NCBI GenBank assembly: GCA_900074885.1
Contig: FJUW01000008.1
Coordinates: 345,333 to 381,885, forward strand
Reading direction: 5' to 3'
Length of the DNA: 36,553 nucleotides
From: Rhynchosporium graminicola
Taxonomy: Eukaryota > Ascomycota > Leotiomycetes > Helotiales > Ploettnerulaceae
This document shows positions 21,801-31,023 of this stretch, piece by piece. The translations under genes and the position numbers were made by a program. Below the pieces are notes generated by a model. It searched no databases. It was not told the origin of the DNA and saw only the letters and a list, made by a program, of their open reading frames with translations. Numbering within the stretch: position 1 is the first letter of the stretch; each line of letters begins with the position of its first letter.

Positions 21801-22640
21801 AAAGCTAAATTAAGATATCTAAGTTTATCTATAAAACTTTATTAACTAAGAGTAATCCGACTAGAAAAAGTAGCTCCTTATAGCTTAGTTAGTATTAAAT
21901 AGATATTACTACGCGGGCCTCGGGATAAGCTTATTCTTTACTATATATAGGTACGAAGCGCTATCACTTATACTATTAGAGACAGAACCCGAAATTAACT
22001 TCTAGCTACTATCGAGCGAATAAGTAGTAGTATTTATAAAGAAGATAAAGAAGATTACTAACTTATACTAATCGAATATAGTAGCGTCCGCCTAGAAATA
22101 AGAGGATAGCGCTAATAGGATAAGGACCCTAGCTCTAGTATACTAGAAAGGAGATAAGATATAATTAGACTTATATAACTACCGGATAAATCGATAAAAA
22201 AAGAGTCTTAATACGAAGTATACTAAATACGTAATAGACGAAATATTATCGCTAATAGCTATTCGTCTATCTAGGGTCCCTAGTAATATTCACTTAGTAT
22301 TCTATATAGATCTATTATAACTAGCGAGCTACGACTTATTACTTAGGTAGGATACTAATAATAGTTAACCGGGGCTTATACTATTCGAGACTTATGAAGA
22401 ATAATAAGTAGAGAAGATTCTTTATACTAGAGATAAATCGAGGAGAAAAGGAAAAGGTAAGGAGGTACTAGTAAAGTAGGCGGGTTACTACGAACTTATA
22501 TAGGAACCTATTAAAGACTTATCGGATACTATAGCTATAGACGAGTTCGAAAGCAAGTATAGAGATATTAAATACTATAATAGACCTAGATAAGTATAAG
22601 AGAAAAAGAAGAATAAGAGAGAATCTGATTAGTTTTAAGT
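18880..22640 (+). pseudogene. Element B pol: protease-position region, RT, RNase H, integrase, chromodomain
   Basis: RT runs about 19390-20150 with LFIRKPEGGLRFYYNYRALN, then VDIVLVFH and YPFRLLRAPASFQ. AYINNIVIY at 19909-19935 has NN where the catalytic YxDD belongs, a RIP change. KYLGFI and RFLGFINFY follow. RNase H (about 20290-20700) holds LETNYNRFVIGSALL and YKPGSEAIILDTLL. The integrase zinc-binding part is at about 21250-21450, and the core reads QEISIDFITNL (about 21497-21530) and AIISDRGTN (about 21680). A chromodomain at 22393-22560 reads VEKILYTRDKSRRKGKGKEVL, then the V-K-W-x-GY region and EPIKDLSDT. The polyprotein would copy the RNA and insert it in heterochromatin. The 18800-19380 part has the protease position but no motif I could confirm. 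Confidence 0.85.
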
Positions 22641-22699
22641 AAGTTATAAGCGTTAATAAGAGAAGTTCAGATTTCTTTTATATTATTTTATTAATTCTA

Positions 22700-23770
22700 A
22701 AAAATAATATAATCCGACGAATTTCCCTAGGACTCTATTCTAAAATAACCGAACTTATTTAGCGCGATAAATACCTAGAACTAGAGCAGGAGGGACCTTA
22801 CTAGTATTATAATAGTTAGCGATAGAAAACAAGAGGACTATAGGAAGCTTATATCTAACCCTACTAAGCGATAATATTAGTAACCGAATTAGTAACTTTA
22901 ATAGTAATAAGGCTAAAATAAGTAGTTAGTAATAAAGAATAAGCGGAGTCCGAGGATAAGTATAAGGAGAGAAGACTAGCGGCTTAGAGAAGCTTTAAGG
23001 CTTTCTAGGCCTTAAGGACCTTACTAAGATCGCGATAGGCGTTAGCGCTAAATAAGCGATTAGCGATAGAAAACGATTAGAGTCCGATAACTTAAATAGT
23101 ATCTCTATTAGTAGAGTAAGTCCAGATAATATAAGTAATATACGCTATTTAAAGACTAAGCGATTAGCGACGTTTTTCAGGCGGAGCTTAGGATAAATAT
23201 ATAAGTTTTTATAGTTCTTACGCTTACGAGAACAGGTTATATAAGCGCAGGAGCGAGTAGATTATATAAGTTAGTATATATTAAGCGAAAATAAGCAGGA
23301 TCCGACTTATATTCTAGTTAATATAATCGACCCCGGAGAGAGTATAAGTAGCGTAATAGATAATAGAAGCTATCTGACTCCGATTAGTAGTAAGCGAGAT
23401 ATAATACTTTTAGAGTAGAGATAGTAAATAGCGAAAGGGAAAGAGTAATTAATACTAAACGATCTTATTAACTTATAGTTTATAATAGTTAATTAAGAAG
23501 AAAGGAATTAGTCTATAAAGTAATAGAAAGAGGTATATATAGCTAAGGTAAGAGTATTTACTGATTTAATTAATAATAGAAGGGAGAGCGATAATAAAGA
23601 AACGAGAAGATGTAATAGGCCTTATTATTATTATAGACCGGAAATAAATAGAAGAGTTACGTAAATAAATAACTAGAGGCTTTATACGACTTTACTAGTA
23701 TTATTAATTATTCTTTTACTATTAGTTCGCTATTATATTTTATTAGTCTACTATTATTATTAACTTCTAA
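22700..23770 (+). pseudogene. Third ORF of element B (sense, after chromodomain), unknown protein
   Basis: A frame different from pol stays coherent for about 1 kb without a shift (phase checked at 22799, 22841 and 23762). All but one of the stops I noted are TAA/TAG. It starts with ITELI, then KYLELEQEGPY. Tyrosine codons at 22799, 22808, 22850 and 22862 are spaced like two cysteine pairs changed by RIP (C-x2-C, C-x3-C), a possible zinc-binding site. A strongly charged, helical middle follows (AESEDKYKERRLAA, FKAF-x-ALRTLLRSR, ALALNKRLAIEND) and then a basic, helical end (IEGRAIIKKREDVIGLI). Element C carries a homologous piece in which the Y-x-QPY-x-AI motif recurs. It would be transcribed with gag-pol. 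I do not recognise a family. Function is unknown; an accessory or regulatory protein is possible. Confidence 0.65.
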
Positions 23771-23880
23771 GCGAAATCGGCACGAAGCGAGAAAAAGAAT
23801 CGTAGATATAATAGGCCCTAACTATATATAATAGGGCGGGATATAAGTCTTTAGAGGCGAACCCTAATATAAGATAAGTA

Positions 23881-23898
23881 GAGGGAGGAGGGGAGTAA
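23881..23898 (+). other. Polypurine tract of element B
   Basis: gagggaggaggggagtaa ends exactly at the 3' LTR. It shares the gggagtaa end with the tracts of A and C. Confidence 0.85.
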
Positions 23899-24066
23899 TA
23901 TAAAGGGCGAGCCCTAGGATTAAGCACCGGCGATACTTATACTTACTAAGCCTAGTAGTACCTGTATATTTTCCTTCGGAGCTAGGCTAGAACCTGACTC
24001 TCTCCTGTATAGAACTTCTTGAATACTACACTTAACTATCTGCGTACGCGTTGCTCACCTGTGATA
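23899..24066 (+). mobile_element. 3' LTR of element B
   Basis: 168 bp from tataaagggcgagccc to cacctgtgata, aligned with 5122-5289. Followed by atata, the target-site duplication. Confidence 0.9.
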
Positions 24067-24071
24067 ATATA

Positions 24072-25163
24072 TATAATTTAGAAGTTGAATTCGGAAAGGA
24101 ATTCTATCTATCTAGCTTACTTACTAGTTAGGACCTTAGTAGTTATAAAGTATTCTAAGGATCGATAGTCTATATATACGCTAGTATAGCGCTATAAAGA
24201 TATAAGTTCCGGTCTCTATTTCCGGAAAGACTTAATAATAATATATAATTCCTTATTATAGATCTCTTAGTTTAGTTCGTATCTATTAAGAATATAAGAG
24301 TAGAATCTAATTAGATACTACTAGTTATCTTTATATAATTAAGAGATAACTCTAGCTATTATACTATCGGAAGTATTAGTTTCTAGTTTAGTTTATAATT
24401 TAGAGTCGAAATAATATAGTTTCTATACTAATAGTAGCTATTAATATAAATTATCAAAGGATTTCTTATAATTATCAGTGAAATTCTATAGTACTATAGG
24501 CCTAGTAAGTATTAAAAGAGGTTTAGCGATAAGGCCGAAATTCTGAATAAATTAATAGTAGAAACTATAGAATCCTAGGAAAGATTTTATAGCTATTACT
24601 ATTTCGGAGTACTTCTAGTCTACTAATAATACTATCTTCTCGGGATCTAGCTCGATTCTGTTAGTAGTAATAATATATCCGAGGTATTTAGTCCGAGTAA
24701 TATAGAATTCGCTTTTCTTAATATCTACTTAGAGTCCGGTATCTATTAAGCGTTATAATACTAATTTAATATATTCTTTATATTCCTAGAGCGTTTCTAA
24801 GTATATAAGAATATTATCTAAGTAAGCTATATAGAAATCGTCTAAGTAGTCTAGTAGTATATTATTTATATATTATTAGTATATATTAGGTCTATTATAG
24901 AGCTCAAAAGATAATACTTTATATTTATAGGATCTGAAGCGAGTTCGGAAGGTAGTATACTCCTCTGATTCAGGGTTTATACGGATATAGTTAAATATTA
25001 CTCGGATATTTAGTTTAGTAAAAATTATTACTTTAGATACCTGAGTTAAGAGCTTATCGATCCTAGGTATTAAGTATAAATCTTTTCGAGTGATCGTATT
25101 AAGCTTATAATAGTCGATATAGAAGCGTAATCCTCTATTAGCTTTCTTAATAAATAGTATAAG
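24072..25163 (-). pseudogene. Element A pol: reverse transcriptase core and RNase H
   Basis: A 99-codon open stretch at 25175-24876 reads KKANRGLRFYIDYYKLN, ITRKDLYLIPRIDKLL, FTKLNIRVIFNYIRINPESE and FRTRFRSYKYKVLSFEL, a textbook gypsy RT fingers/palm. Its first four residues come from the C LTR. Downstream, at about 24828-24811, lies AYLDN where AYLDD is expected, so one catalytic Asp is lost. RNase H follows to the B insertion. The RT start is at 27677-27976, beyond C. The enzyme would make cDNA inside the particle. Confidence 0.88.
25159..25163. repeat. Target-site duplication of element C (ataag)
   Basis: ataag precedes the C 5' LTR and recurs exactly at 27672-27676 after the 3' LTR. Confidence 0.9.
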
Positions 25164-25347
25164 TATAAAGGTCAAGCCCTTAGGTTATGGTGCTAGTATT
25201 ACCAGCACGACTCGCTAACTAAGGCTCGGTTAAGCTTTAGCACTACGCACCTTTTCTTACGGCTTCCGGTTAGATTCTTACTCTCTCCTTATCGAACTTA
25301 TTAAATACTACTATAAACTCTTATATATATATTATCCACCTGTAATA
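25164..25347 (+). mobile_element. 5' LTR of element C
   Basis: tataaaggtcaagccc to cacctgtaata, aligned over 184 bp with 27488-27671. Followed by ttaagttcgattaaa, the same putative primer-binding region as in B. Confidence 0.9.
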
Positions 25348-25953
25348 TTAAGTTCGATTAAATAACTAGCTTCTATAGCCTTTATATTAGCGTCCGAATA
25401 ATTGTAATCGAGGAATAAAGTCTTCGATAAATTATTAACGATAGGATAGTAAAGGTATAGGAGTAATAGAAGCCGAATCGATACTAATAATACTTAGAGA
25501 AAAGCTCTAAGAACGCGAGAAAAGATAAAGATTCGATAGATTCCGCTATTCTTAAGCCGGAGTACGCTTAATTTATCCCTTAAACCTATAAGATAAGAGC
25601 GGAAAAGTAGCTGAAAATTTTTTATAAGAGTAGAAAGGTAAAGAATAGCTTAAGGTATAAACTACTCCTGAATAGATAAGGAAAGTAGCGATAATCGGTT
25701 AGTCGCCGCCTACGAATAAGCAGACGATAGAAGCTATTCGATAGCTTAAGTAGAATATATACCTAAAAGATATAAGGAGCGACTATCGCTAGCTAGTAGC
25801 TGCGTAAGAACGCGTAGATAACAAGAACCCTTTGACGATATCTAAGATAAAAGAAAGAGGTTTACCTTACCTTAAATAGGAAGGCAGTAGCTACTTAATA
25901 ATAGTCGCTATAAAGATATCGGAAGATAATAGTATAAGTAAGCTATAATAAAG
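25348..25953 (+). other. Element C internal region, 5' part, possible unknown coding remnant
   Basis: Partly coherent, Lys/Glu/Arg-rich reading on the plus strand with interspersed RIP stops, but no frame holds long enough for a firm call and no domain is recognised. By position this would be leader plus the start of a gag-like gene. Confidence 0.35.
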
Positions 25954-26790
25954 AACTACTCCGGAGGCAGCTATATATACGCTAGTCTCCAGACTCTGAA
26001 GAAGTGCTCCGGTAAGCTAGAGACTAAAGATAGAAGACACTTAAAGTAGATAATATAAAGAGAAGTCATAACGAAAGAATACTCCGGGGGTAGATAGCTA
26101 CGAAAGCGCTAGTCTCCGGAGGTTTAAGGAAAGGCTCCGCGATATTAGAAGCGAAAGGAAACGCTAGATATTAATAATAAGGCTATAATAAGGAACTACT
26201 CTAGAGATAGCTATATATACGTAAGTCTCCGGGGGTTTAAGGAAGAGCTACGCAAAGTTGAAAACAGAAAGAGGTATACTCTACCTGAATAGAGAGGCAG
26301 TAGTTATATAATAGTAGCTACTATAAAGACGCCAGAAGACGATAATATAAAGGGGGCTATAATAAAAGACTACTCCGGGGGTAGATAGCTACGTAAGCGC
26401 TAGCCTCCGGAAGCTTAAGGAAGGGCTCCGCGATATTAGAAGCGGAAGAAGGTTTATCCTACCTTAAATAGAGAAGTAGCAGTTATATAATAGTAGCTGC
26501 TATAAAGACGCCGAAAGATAATATTATAAAGAGAGCTATAACGAAAGACTACTCCGGGGGTAGATAGCTATAAAAGCGCTAGCCTCCGGAAGCTTAAGGA
26601 AGGGCTCCGCGATATTAGAAGCGGAAGGAAACGCTAGACGTTAATAATAGAGCTATAATAAGGAACTACTCTAGAGATAGCTATATATACGTAAGTCTCT
26701 AGAGGTTTAAGGAAGGGCTACGTAGGTTAGAGATAGAAAAAGATATACTCTACCTAAATAAGAAAGCGATAGCTACTAGAAGGCAGCTAC
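25954..26790 (+). repeat. Internal tandem repeats of element C (about 120-180 bp units)
   Basis: The phrase actactcc(ggggg/tagag) plus tagatagctacg, and (t/c)ctccgga-gtttaaggaagggctccgcg, recurs with starts near 25954, 26081, 26202, 26367, 26547 and 26667. Two unit types alternate: one with the ggggtagatagctacgaaagcgctag version and one with ctagagatagctatatatacg. In one frame a unit reads DSYIYVSLRGFKEELRKVENRKR, and a parallel unit reads DSYVSASLRKLKEGLRDIRS. So the array may have encoded about 40-60-residue repeats, although phase shifts between units. Function unknown. Confidence 0.6.
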
Positions 26791-27059
26791 TGTAAAGATA
26801 GCGTAAGACTATAAGAAAGGAAGCTAAAGCTATATAGCAATAGTAGAACTACTTAAGTCTTAAGTACGAGTCGATATAATCAGCTCGCTAAAGGAATAGA
26901 TAGGAGAGCGATAACAACTAGCCGGAGCGCGATTTATTATAGTTAAAGAAGAGAGAGCGAGCTAAGGAAGTTAGCTCGTAGAAAGAAAAAGAAAAAGAAA
27001 ATTAATTTTAGATTTTCTTTTTCTTAAGAAGATAATACTACGGAAAAAACACGTATTCC

Positions 27060-27260
27060 GCCACGTTTCCTACAGAGTCCCTAAGAAGCTCGGCAGAGTC
27101 CTAAAACAAGAGCTAAAGGTACTCCTCTAGTACTAAAAGAGGGTAAGCCGATAGAAGACAAGCGGAGTCCGATAATTACTTACGTTTAACCCTACTAGGC
27201 GATAACAGCAATAACAGAAGTAGTAACCTCGGAGGCTAAGGGACTAAAAAACATTAGTTA
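27060..27260 (+). pseudogene. Remnant of B-type third ORF in element C
   Basis: Two adjoining frames match the start of B ORF3. One gives RVPKKLGRVLKQELKV and ends in QKTSGVR (B has QKTRG). The next, after a frameshift near 27165, gives ITYV, stop, PY, stop, AITAITEVVTSEAKG against the YI, stop, PY, stop, AIILVTELV of B. Nucleotide similarity extends upstream into the tttcttttt/ataatac stretch around 27015-27060. The C copy keeps acagcaataacag, where B has lost the CA steps, so it is less mutated here. Only the N-terminal part is left. Confidence 0.6.
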
Positions 27261-27471
27261 TAATAAAAGAAGCGAGCGATAATAAGAGGAAGTATAATAA
27301 TAGCTGGATCGAGCGACAATAGGAGCGGAGCGCTAGCCTAATACAGCGGGATCATAATAAAGAAAGCGGATAATAATAATTAGTACGCCTAACGTTTAGT
27401 AATAGAACACGGTTATTAACTATAGGGAGGTTCTACGACTATTTGCTATTAGTCTCCGCTAGAAAACAAGC
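27261..27471 (+). other. Element C 3' internal region, no gene seen
   Basis: Purine-rich, partially RIP-mutated DNA leading to the polypurine tract; no frame can be followed. Confidence 0.35.
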
Positions 27472-27487
27472 GGGAAGAGGGGAGTAA
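27472..27487 (+). other. Polypurine tract of element C
   Basis: gggaagaggggagtaa ends at the LTR, matching the tracts of A and B in the last eight bases. Confidence 0.85.
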
Positions 27488-27671
27488 TATAAGAGTCAAG
27501 CCCTTAGGTTATAGTGCTAGTATTACTAGTATAACTCGCTAACTAAGGCTCGGTTAAGCCTTAGCACTGCGCACCTTTTCTTGCGGCTTCCGGTTAGATT
27601 CTTACTCTCTCCTTATCGAACTTATTAAATACTACTATAAACCCTCGTACATATATTATTCACCCGTAACA
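27488..27671 (+). mobile_element. 3' LTR of element C
   Basis: tataagagtcaagccc to cacccgtaaca. The 3' end keeps an unmutated ACA, which fixes the terminal sequence of the family. Confidence 0.9.
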
Positions 27672-27676
27672 ATAAG

Positions 27677-27976
27677 TAATACGAAAGGACTTTAGCTAGA
27701 TTCGATAAATCCCTTATCTAGGTTCTCTATAAGGTACTCCTTAGTTACTTATAATTTGTCTATAGATTACTAATATAAGAGCGAATATATATTAAGTAAT
27801 AGTTCTTTTAGAATAATTTTATAATCGTATAAGTAATATAGCAGAAGAATATTAGAATCCCGCTTAGAAAAAGCTTCCTTAAAGGTATAGTATTATTCCG
27901 ATAGCTTTTTAGCTATAAGTCGTTCAGTATCGGGATCCTTAGGGGAGTCGCTATTTAAATAGTCTTATAAGAGGCA
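27677..27976 (-). pseudogene. Element A pol: start of reverse transcriptase
   Basis: Minus strand: an acidic stretch with DSPKDPDTERLIAKK, KEAFSKRDS and YDYKIILKE. It continues with the LLNIYSLLY region, VTKEYLIENLDKGFIES and SPFV, directly before the C insertion. These are the conserved RT entry (the D-H-x-I-x-L and Y-x-L-x-x-x-E-L-x-x-L region followed by L-x-K-G-F-I-x-P-S-x-S-P) of gypsy elements, with the family residues partly lost. Joined in register with 25163-24072 across C. It also fixes the direction and order of A pol. Confidence 0.82.
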
Positions 27977-28366
27977 GTCTATCTCGTAGATACTAATAAA
28001 GAATAATTCAGAGCTTTCGCGTTTTATATTAAAATAAAAAGCTATAGTACTAATTTAGTAAATCAGAATCGGTTTCTAGATCCTCGGAGGTCGAGAGGGG
28101 TACTTATAGTAGGGTTTCAGCGCAAGTACCTTTCTCGATAAATTCAAAGTAGAAAAGGGTTCAGATTCCTTGTCTATCTCGTAGATACTAATAAAGAATA
28201 ATTCAGAGCTTTCGCGTTTTATATTAAAATAAAAAGCTATAGTACTAATTTAGTAAATCAGAATCGGTTTCTAGATCCTCGGAGGTCGAGAGGGGTACTT
28301 ATAGTAGGGTTTCAGCGCAAGTACCTTTCTCGATAAATTCAAAGTAGAAAAGGGTTCAGATTCCTT
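27977..28366. repeat. Exact 195-bp tandem duplication inside element A
   Basis: 27977-28171 and 28172-28366 are the same 195 bases; I saw no difference. The unit starts gtctatctcgtagatac and ends ttcagattcctt. In DNA where copies normally differ at many C/T sites, perfect identity means the duplication happened after RIP, or is an assembly error. 195 is a multiple of three, but the frame is already broken by stops. Confidence 0.93.
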
Positions 28367-28949
28367 AGTAATAAGCAGAAATAAGTTAAATAATAGAGAT
28401 AATATATTAATATACTATATCGCTACTATTTAGGGTAATTAGCGTTAGTCTAGCTAGTTTATAGCGGAGTCCTGCGTATTAGCGTTAATTTAGTAAGATC
28501 GATTAATACTAAGTTTATAAGGCAGTAGAGTTATAATTATCTTCTTATTATATTAGAGAGTAACTAGATATCGTTCTAGCTATAATAGCTTATAATAGAG
28601 CGTATCTAGCTTAACTTAGAATCGTTATATCTATTTAATACTAATAATTATATCTTATTATCCTAAATCGAGGAGAATAAAAAGGTAGTTATAAATACGC
28701 TTACTATTAATAGAAAGGTATAAATATATAAAATAAGTAATATAAGTTCTGACGGACTTTTAGAAACTACGTATTAGAATAGAATAGAGTAGTAGCTCGA
28801 TTTTAATACTAAGGGCCCCTAATAGTCGTCCGGTAATAGTACGATTAATAAATAGATAGCCGTTCGCTCCGGTATTAGTTAAGCTATTTATAAAGACTCC
28901 TAGCTTATTTATACTAACTATAGTTAGGTATATGAATTACTTATATCTT
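28367..28949 (-). other. Element A region between gag and RT (expected protease position)
   Basis: The minus-strand frames carry fragments such as SELILLILYIYTFLLIVSVFITT and LVLIDLTKLTLI but I could not find a clear D-S/T-G protease motif. Position between the zinc knuckle and RT is where gypsy elements place the aspartic protease, so this is assumed, not seen. Confidence 0.35.
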
Positions 28950-30700
28950 ATTAGAGAGTTAAGGTTAAGATTAGAGAGATCATACCTACGTAGACTTAAG
29001 AAGGAGTTTTTACTTAGGCCTTATTATTTCCCTCTAGTATTAGTCCAGATTCGGAAGGTATATTTTCTACTACTTCCTTAGTTACTCTTTCCTCTTCCGG
29101 AAATTCGTCGATTAATTAAACCTTAGGCAAGTTAGAGTAATCCGGCTTAATATAACCGAGCTATCTATAGCTATAATACTTAAGGGGTTCTCCGGTCGAG
29201 GTAATAAGGCGTTTTAATACGGAAGGAGTACTAGCTTATACTAGGGTAGAAGTATATACATATAGTACAGGAGTAAGTTATTAAGGAGCTAAGCTTAGGG
29301 ACTAGCGAGAAGTAGAACTAGTAGAGGTCGTAGTAGTAATAGTAAGCTTATAGTACTATACCTAAGCAGTAGCTTTCTCGGGATAAGTATATTCTGAGTT
29401 ATAATAATACTTAGTATTAAAAGAAAGTAAGGATCTAACTATAGAAGCGTAATCCTTATTCTATATTAGTTTAATAATAAGAGTTAAAGTATATAAAGAT
29501 AATATAATCTTATCCTATATATAGAAGAACTACTCTTTCTTTTTAACCTTACTTTAGATAATAGCGCTTTAAAATCGACTACGAAACTCAGCGAAAGTCT
29601 CGCGGGTATAGCTAAGTTATTATATTTTTAAGTAATAGAAAGTGTTATAGTAGTTATCTTCTTCTAACCCGATAAGGAAGTTCTCCTCTAATAAGGAGAT
29701 TATTTTATTATTAGTCTTAAACTTATTAGCTAAGTACTAAAGCGTAAGATACTCCTTAGCTAATCTAATAACTAGTTCCTATATAAGAACGCGCCGGGAG
29801 AAGTCCGTAAGGTAATAGTTAGCGTTTATAGCTAGCTAGTCTCGTATCGATACTCTCTATTAGAAGAAGGTAGAGTCTAATTTATTATCTAGGGGTAAGA
29901 TCTTCTTAGTAAGATAAAACTTCTTAGGGTATAACTCTACTGATTCGGCGCCGGGAGAGGGAGATAGTTTATTAGGAATAGTATCCTCTCTCTTAGTACT
30001 ATATATTAGAATAGAGTTTATTAGCTTATTAAACTTTAGAATACACGGAGATTATAGTATTAGTTCTAGTAGGAGAGTCGAAGATAGGCGAGGGACTCCT
30101 ATAAGGAACTTATCTTATGCAGAGATTAGTCTATTTATAATATCTTCTAGAGAGTTATTCTTTTCCTTCTAGTCTACTAATTATTATAAGAGGGAATAGA
30201 TCAGGTTCGAGTTATCTATAGTAGTAAGAGTACTTAGTAATTATATTCCTAGGGAATTTCGCTTTTATTTTCCTTTCTCTTTTAGTTAGTACTTCCTTAA
30301 TAAGATATTAATATTCTCTAGTATAAGATATATTTAGAATAAGAAAGGATATAATAGATTAAGTTCAGAGGTAGAGCAGAGGAAGTCGTATCAAGTTCCC
30401 CTAGAACCGGAAGGGTCTCTAGTTTATTAGTTAGGAGCTATAATAGTAGCTTAAAAAGAGGTATATTAGGGCTATTTCAGCGGTAATATATAGAGGTTAA
30501 AGTTCCGAGGTATTTATTACACTTTCTTTAAAATCTATCTATAATTCCTTTATACTAAGGAGGTTATTAAAGGAGCGTTAGCGAAGACCTCCTCTATTAT
30601 ACTATTTATAATAAGCTGAATTAAACCCTGATTTATAACTATCCGAGAGATCTCTAGTATCTCGGCTATATACGAGTAGTTATCGAATAACTAACTTAAT
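28950..30700 (-). pseudogene. Element A gag with CCHC zinc knuckle remnant
   Basis: First gene after the 5' LTR. Minus-strand reading gives a capsid region with DNKLDSTFF, AINANYYLTDFSRRVLI and LAKEYLTL. YLANKFKTNNKIISLLEENFLIGLEEDN and YTRETFAEFRSRF follow. Next comes a Thr/Ser-rich linker, and at 29178-29137 the series Y-Y-S-Y-R-x-L-G-Y-I-K-P-D-Y, a CCHC knuckle (C-x2-C-x4-H-x4-C) with Cys and His changed to Tyr by RIP. Gag packages the RNA and forms the particle. Stops at former Gln/Trp codons kill it. No start codon can be chosen with confidence. Confidence 0.8.
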
Positions 30701-30750
30701 AGTAAGATATTATAATAAGCTATCTCCGGCTACTTAATCTTTTTATTTAA

Positions 30751-31018
30751 TATAATAATATAAGACTCGAGGCGGTATATAAGTAAGAATAAATAAGTAG
30801 AGAGGCTAAGAGCGATTTTATATAGTCTACTACGAAGGAAATAAAAAGATAAGAAAAGAAGAAGAAGAGAGATAGAGTATAAGGCACCTTATATATATAT
30901 ACTAGTACTAGTCCGATACTATACTAAGTCGGACACTAGTTCTGCCGGGATACCTATGAACTTAGGCCCTAGTATCTATCCTTCTTCTCATGTGATATCC
31001 AGGTGAGCTATCGTTATA
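30751..31018 (-). mobile_element. 5' LTR of element A
   Basis: 268 bp, aligned with 1584-1851. Its right edge (ctatcgttata) keeps more of the original terminus than the left copy. On the minus strand it is followed by ttaaataaaaagattaag, the expected primer-binding region, and then gag. Confidence 0.92.
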
Positions 31019-31023
31019 GTTTC

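Larger units (their letters stand above)
5122..24066 (+). mobile_element. Element B: chromovirus with third ORF, inserted in A and split by D
   Basis: Two 168-bp LTRs (5122-5289, 23899-24066) bracket gag, a CCHC knuckle, RT, RNase H, integrase, chromodomain, a further ORF and a polypurine tract, all on the plus strand. Without the copia dimer D (6123-18328) and one TSD copy, B is about 6.7 kb. It interrupts A pol between RNase H and integrase. RIP has removed all open frames, but the reading frames can be followed clearly. Confidence 0.9.
25164..27671 (+). mobile_element. Element C: small LTR element without pol, inserted in A reverse transcriptase
   Basis: Two 184-bp LTRs (25164-25347, 27488-27671), TSD ataag, total 2,508 bp. 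The internal 2.1 kb has no RT, RNase H or integrase motif in any frame I read. It shares with B the 15 bp after the 5' LTR, the polypurine tract, the first bases of the LTR (TRTAAGGG, then AGCCC) and a homologous 3' coding segment. It looks like a non-autonomous relative of B that depends on B-type enzymes; this is an inference from structure. The target is A pol, whose frame resumes on both sides. Confidence 0.85.
1584..31018 (-). mobile_element. Element A: complete gypsy/chromovirus, split by nested insertions B and C
   Basis: A spans from its 3' LTR (1584-1851) to its 5' LTR (30751-31018), both 268 bp, flanked by the duplication gtttc. Removing B (5122-24066) and C (25164-27671) with one copy of each TSD leaves about 8 kb. 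In minus-strand order that holds 5' LTR, gag with a CCHC knuckle, a protease-position region, RT, RNase H, integrase, chromodomain, an antisense reading frame, a purine tract and 3' LTR. The LTR termini are inverted TGTAACGA/TCGTTACA, best kept at 1584-1591 and 31011-31018 allowing for C-to-T changes. All genes are RIP-inactivated. Confidence 0.9.

Noticed and set aside
25954..26790. Repeats in C as a CRISPR-like or centromeric satellite array
   Set aside because: Units vary in length and lie between the LTRs of one element with its own TSD; they are internal repeats of C.
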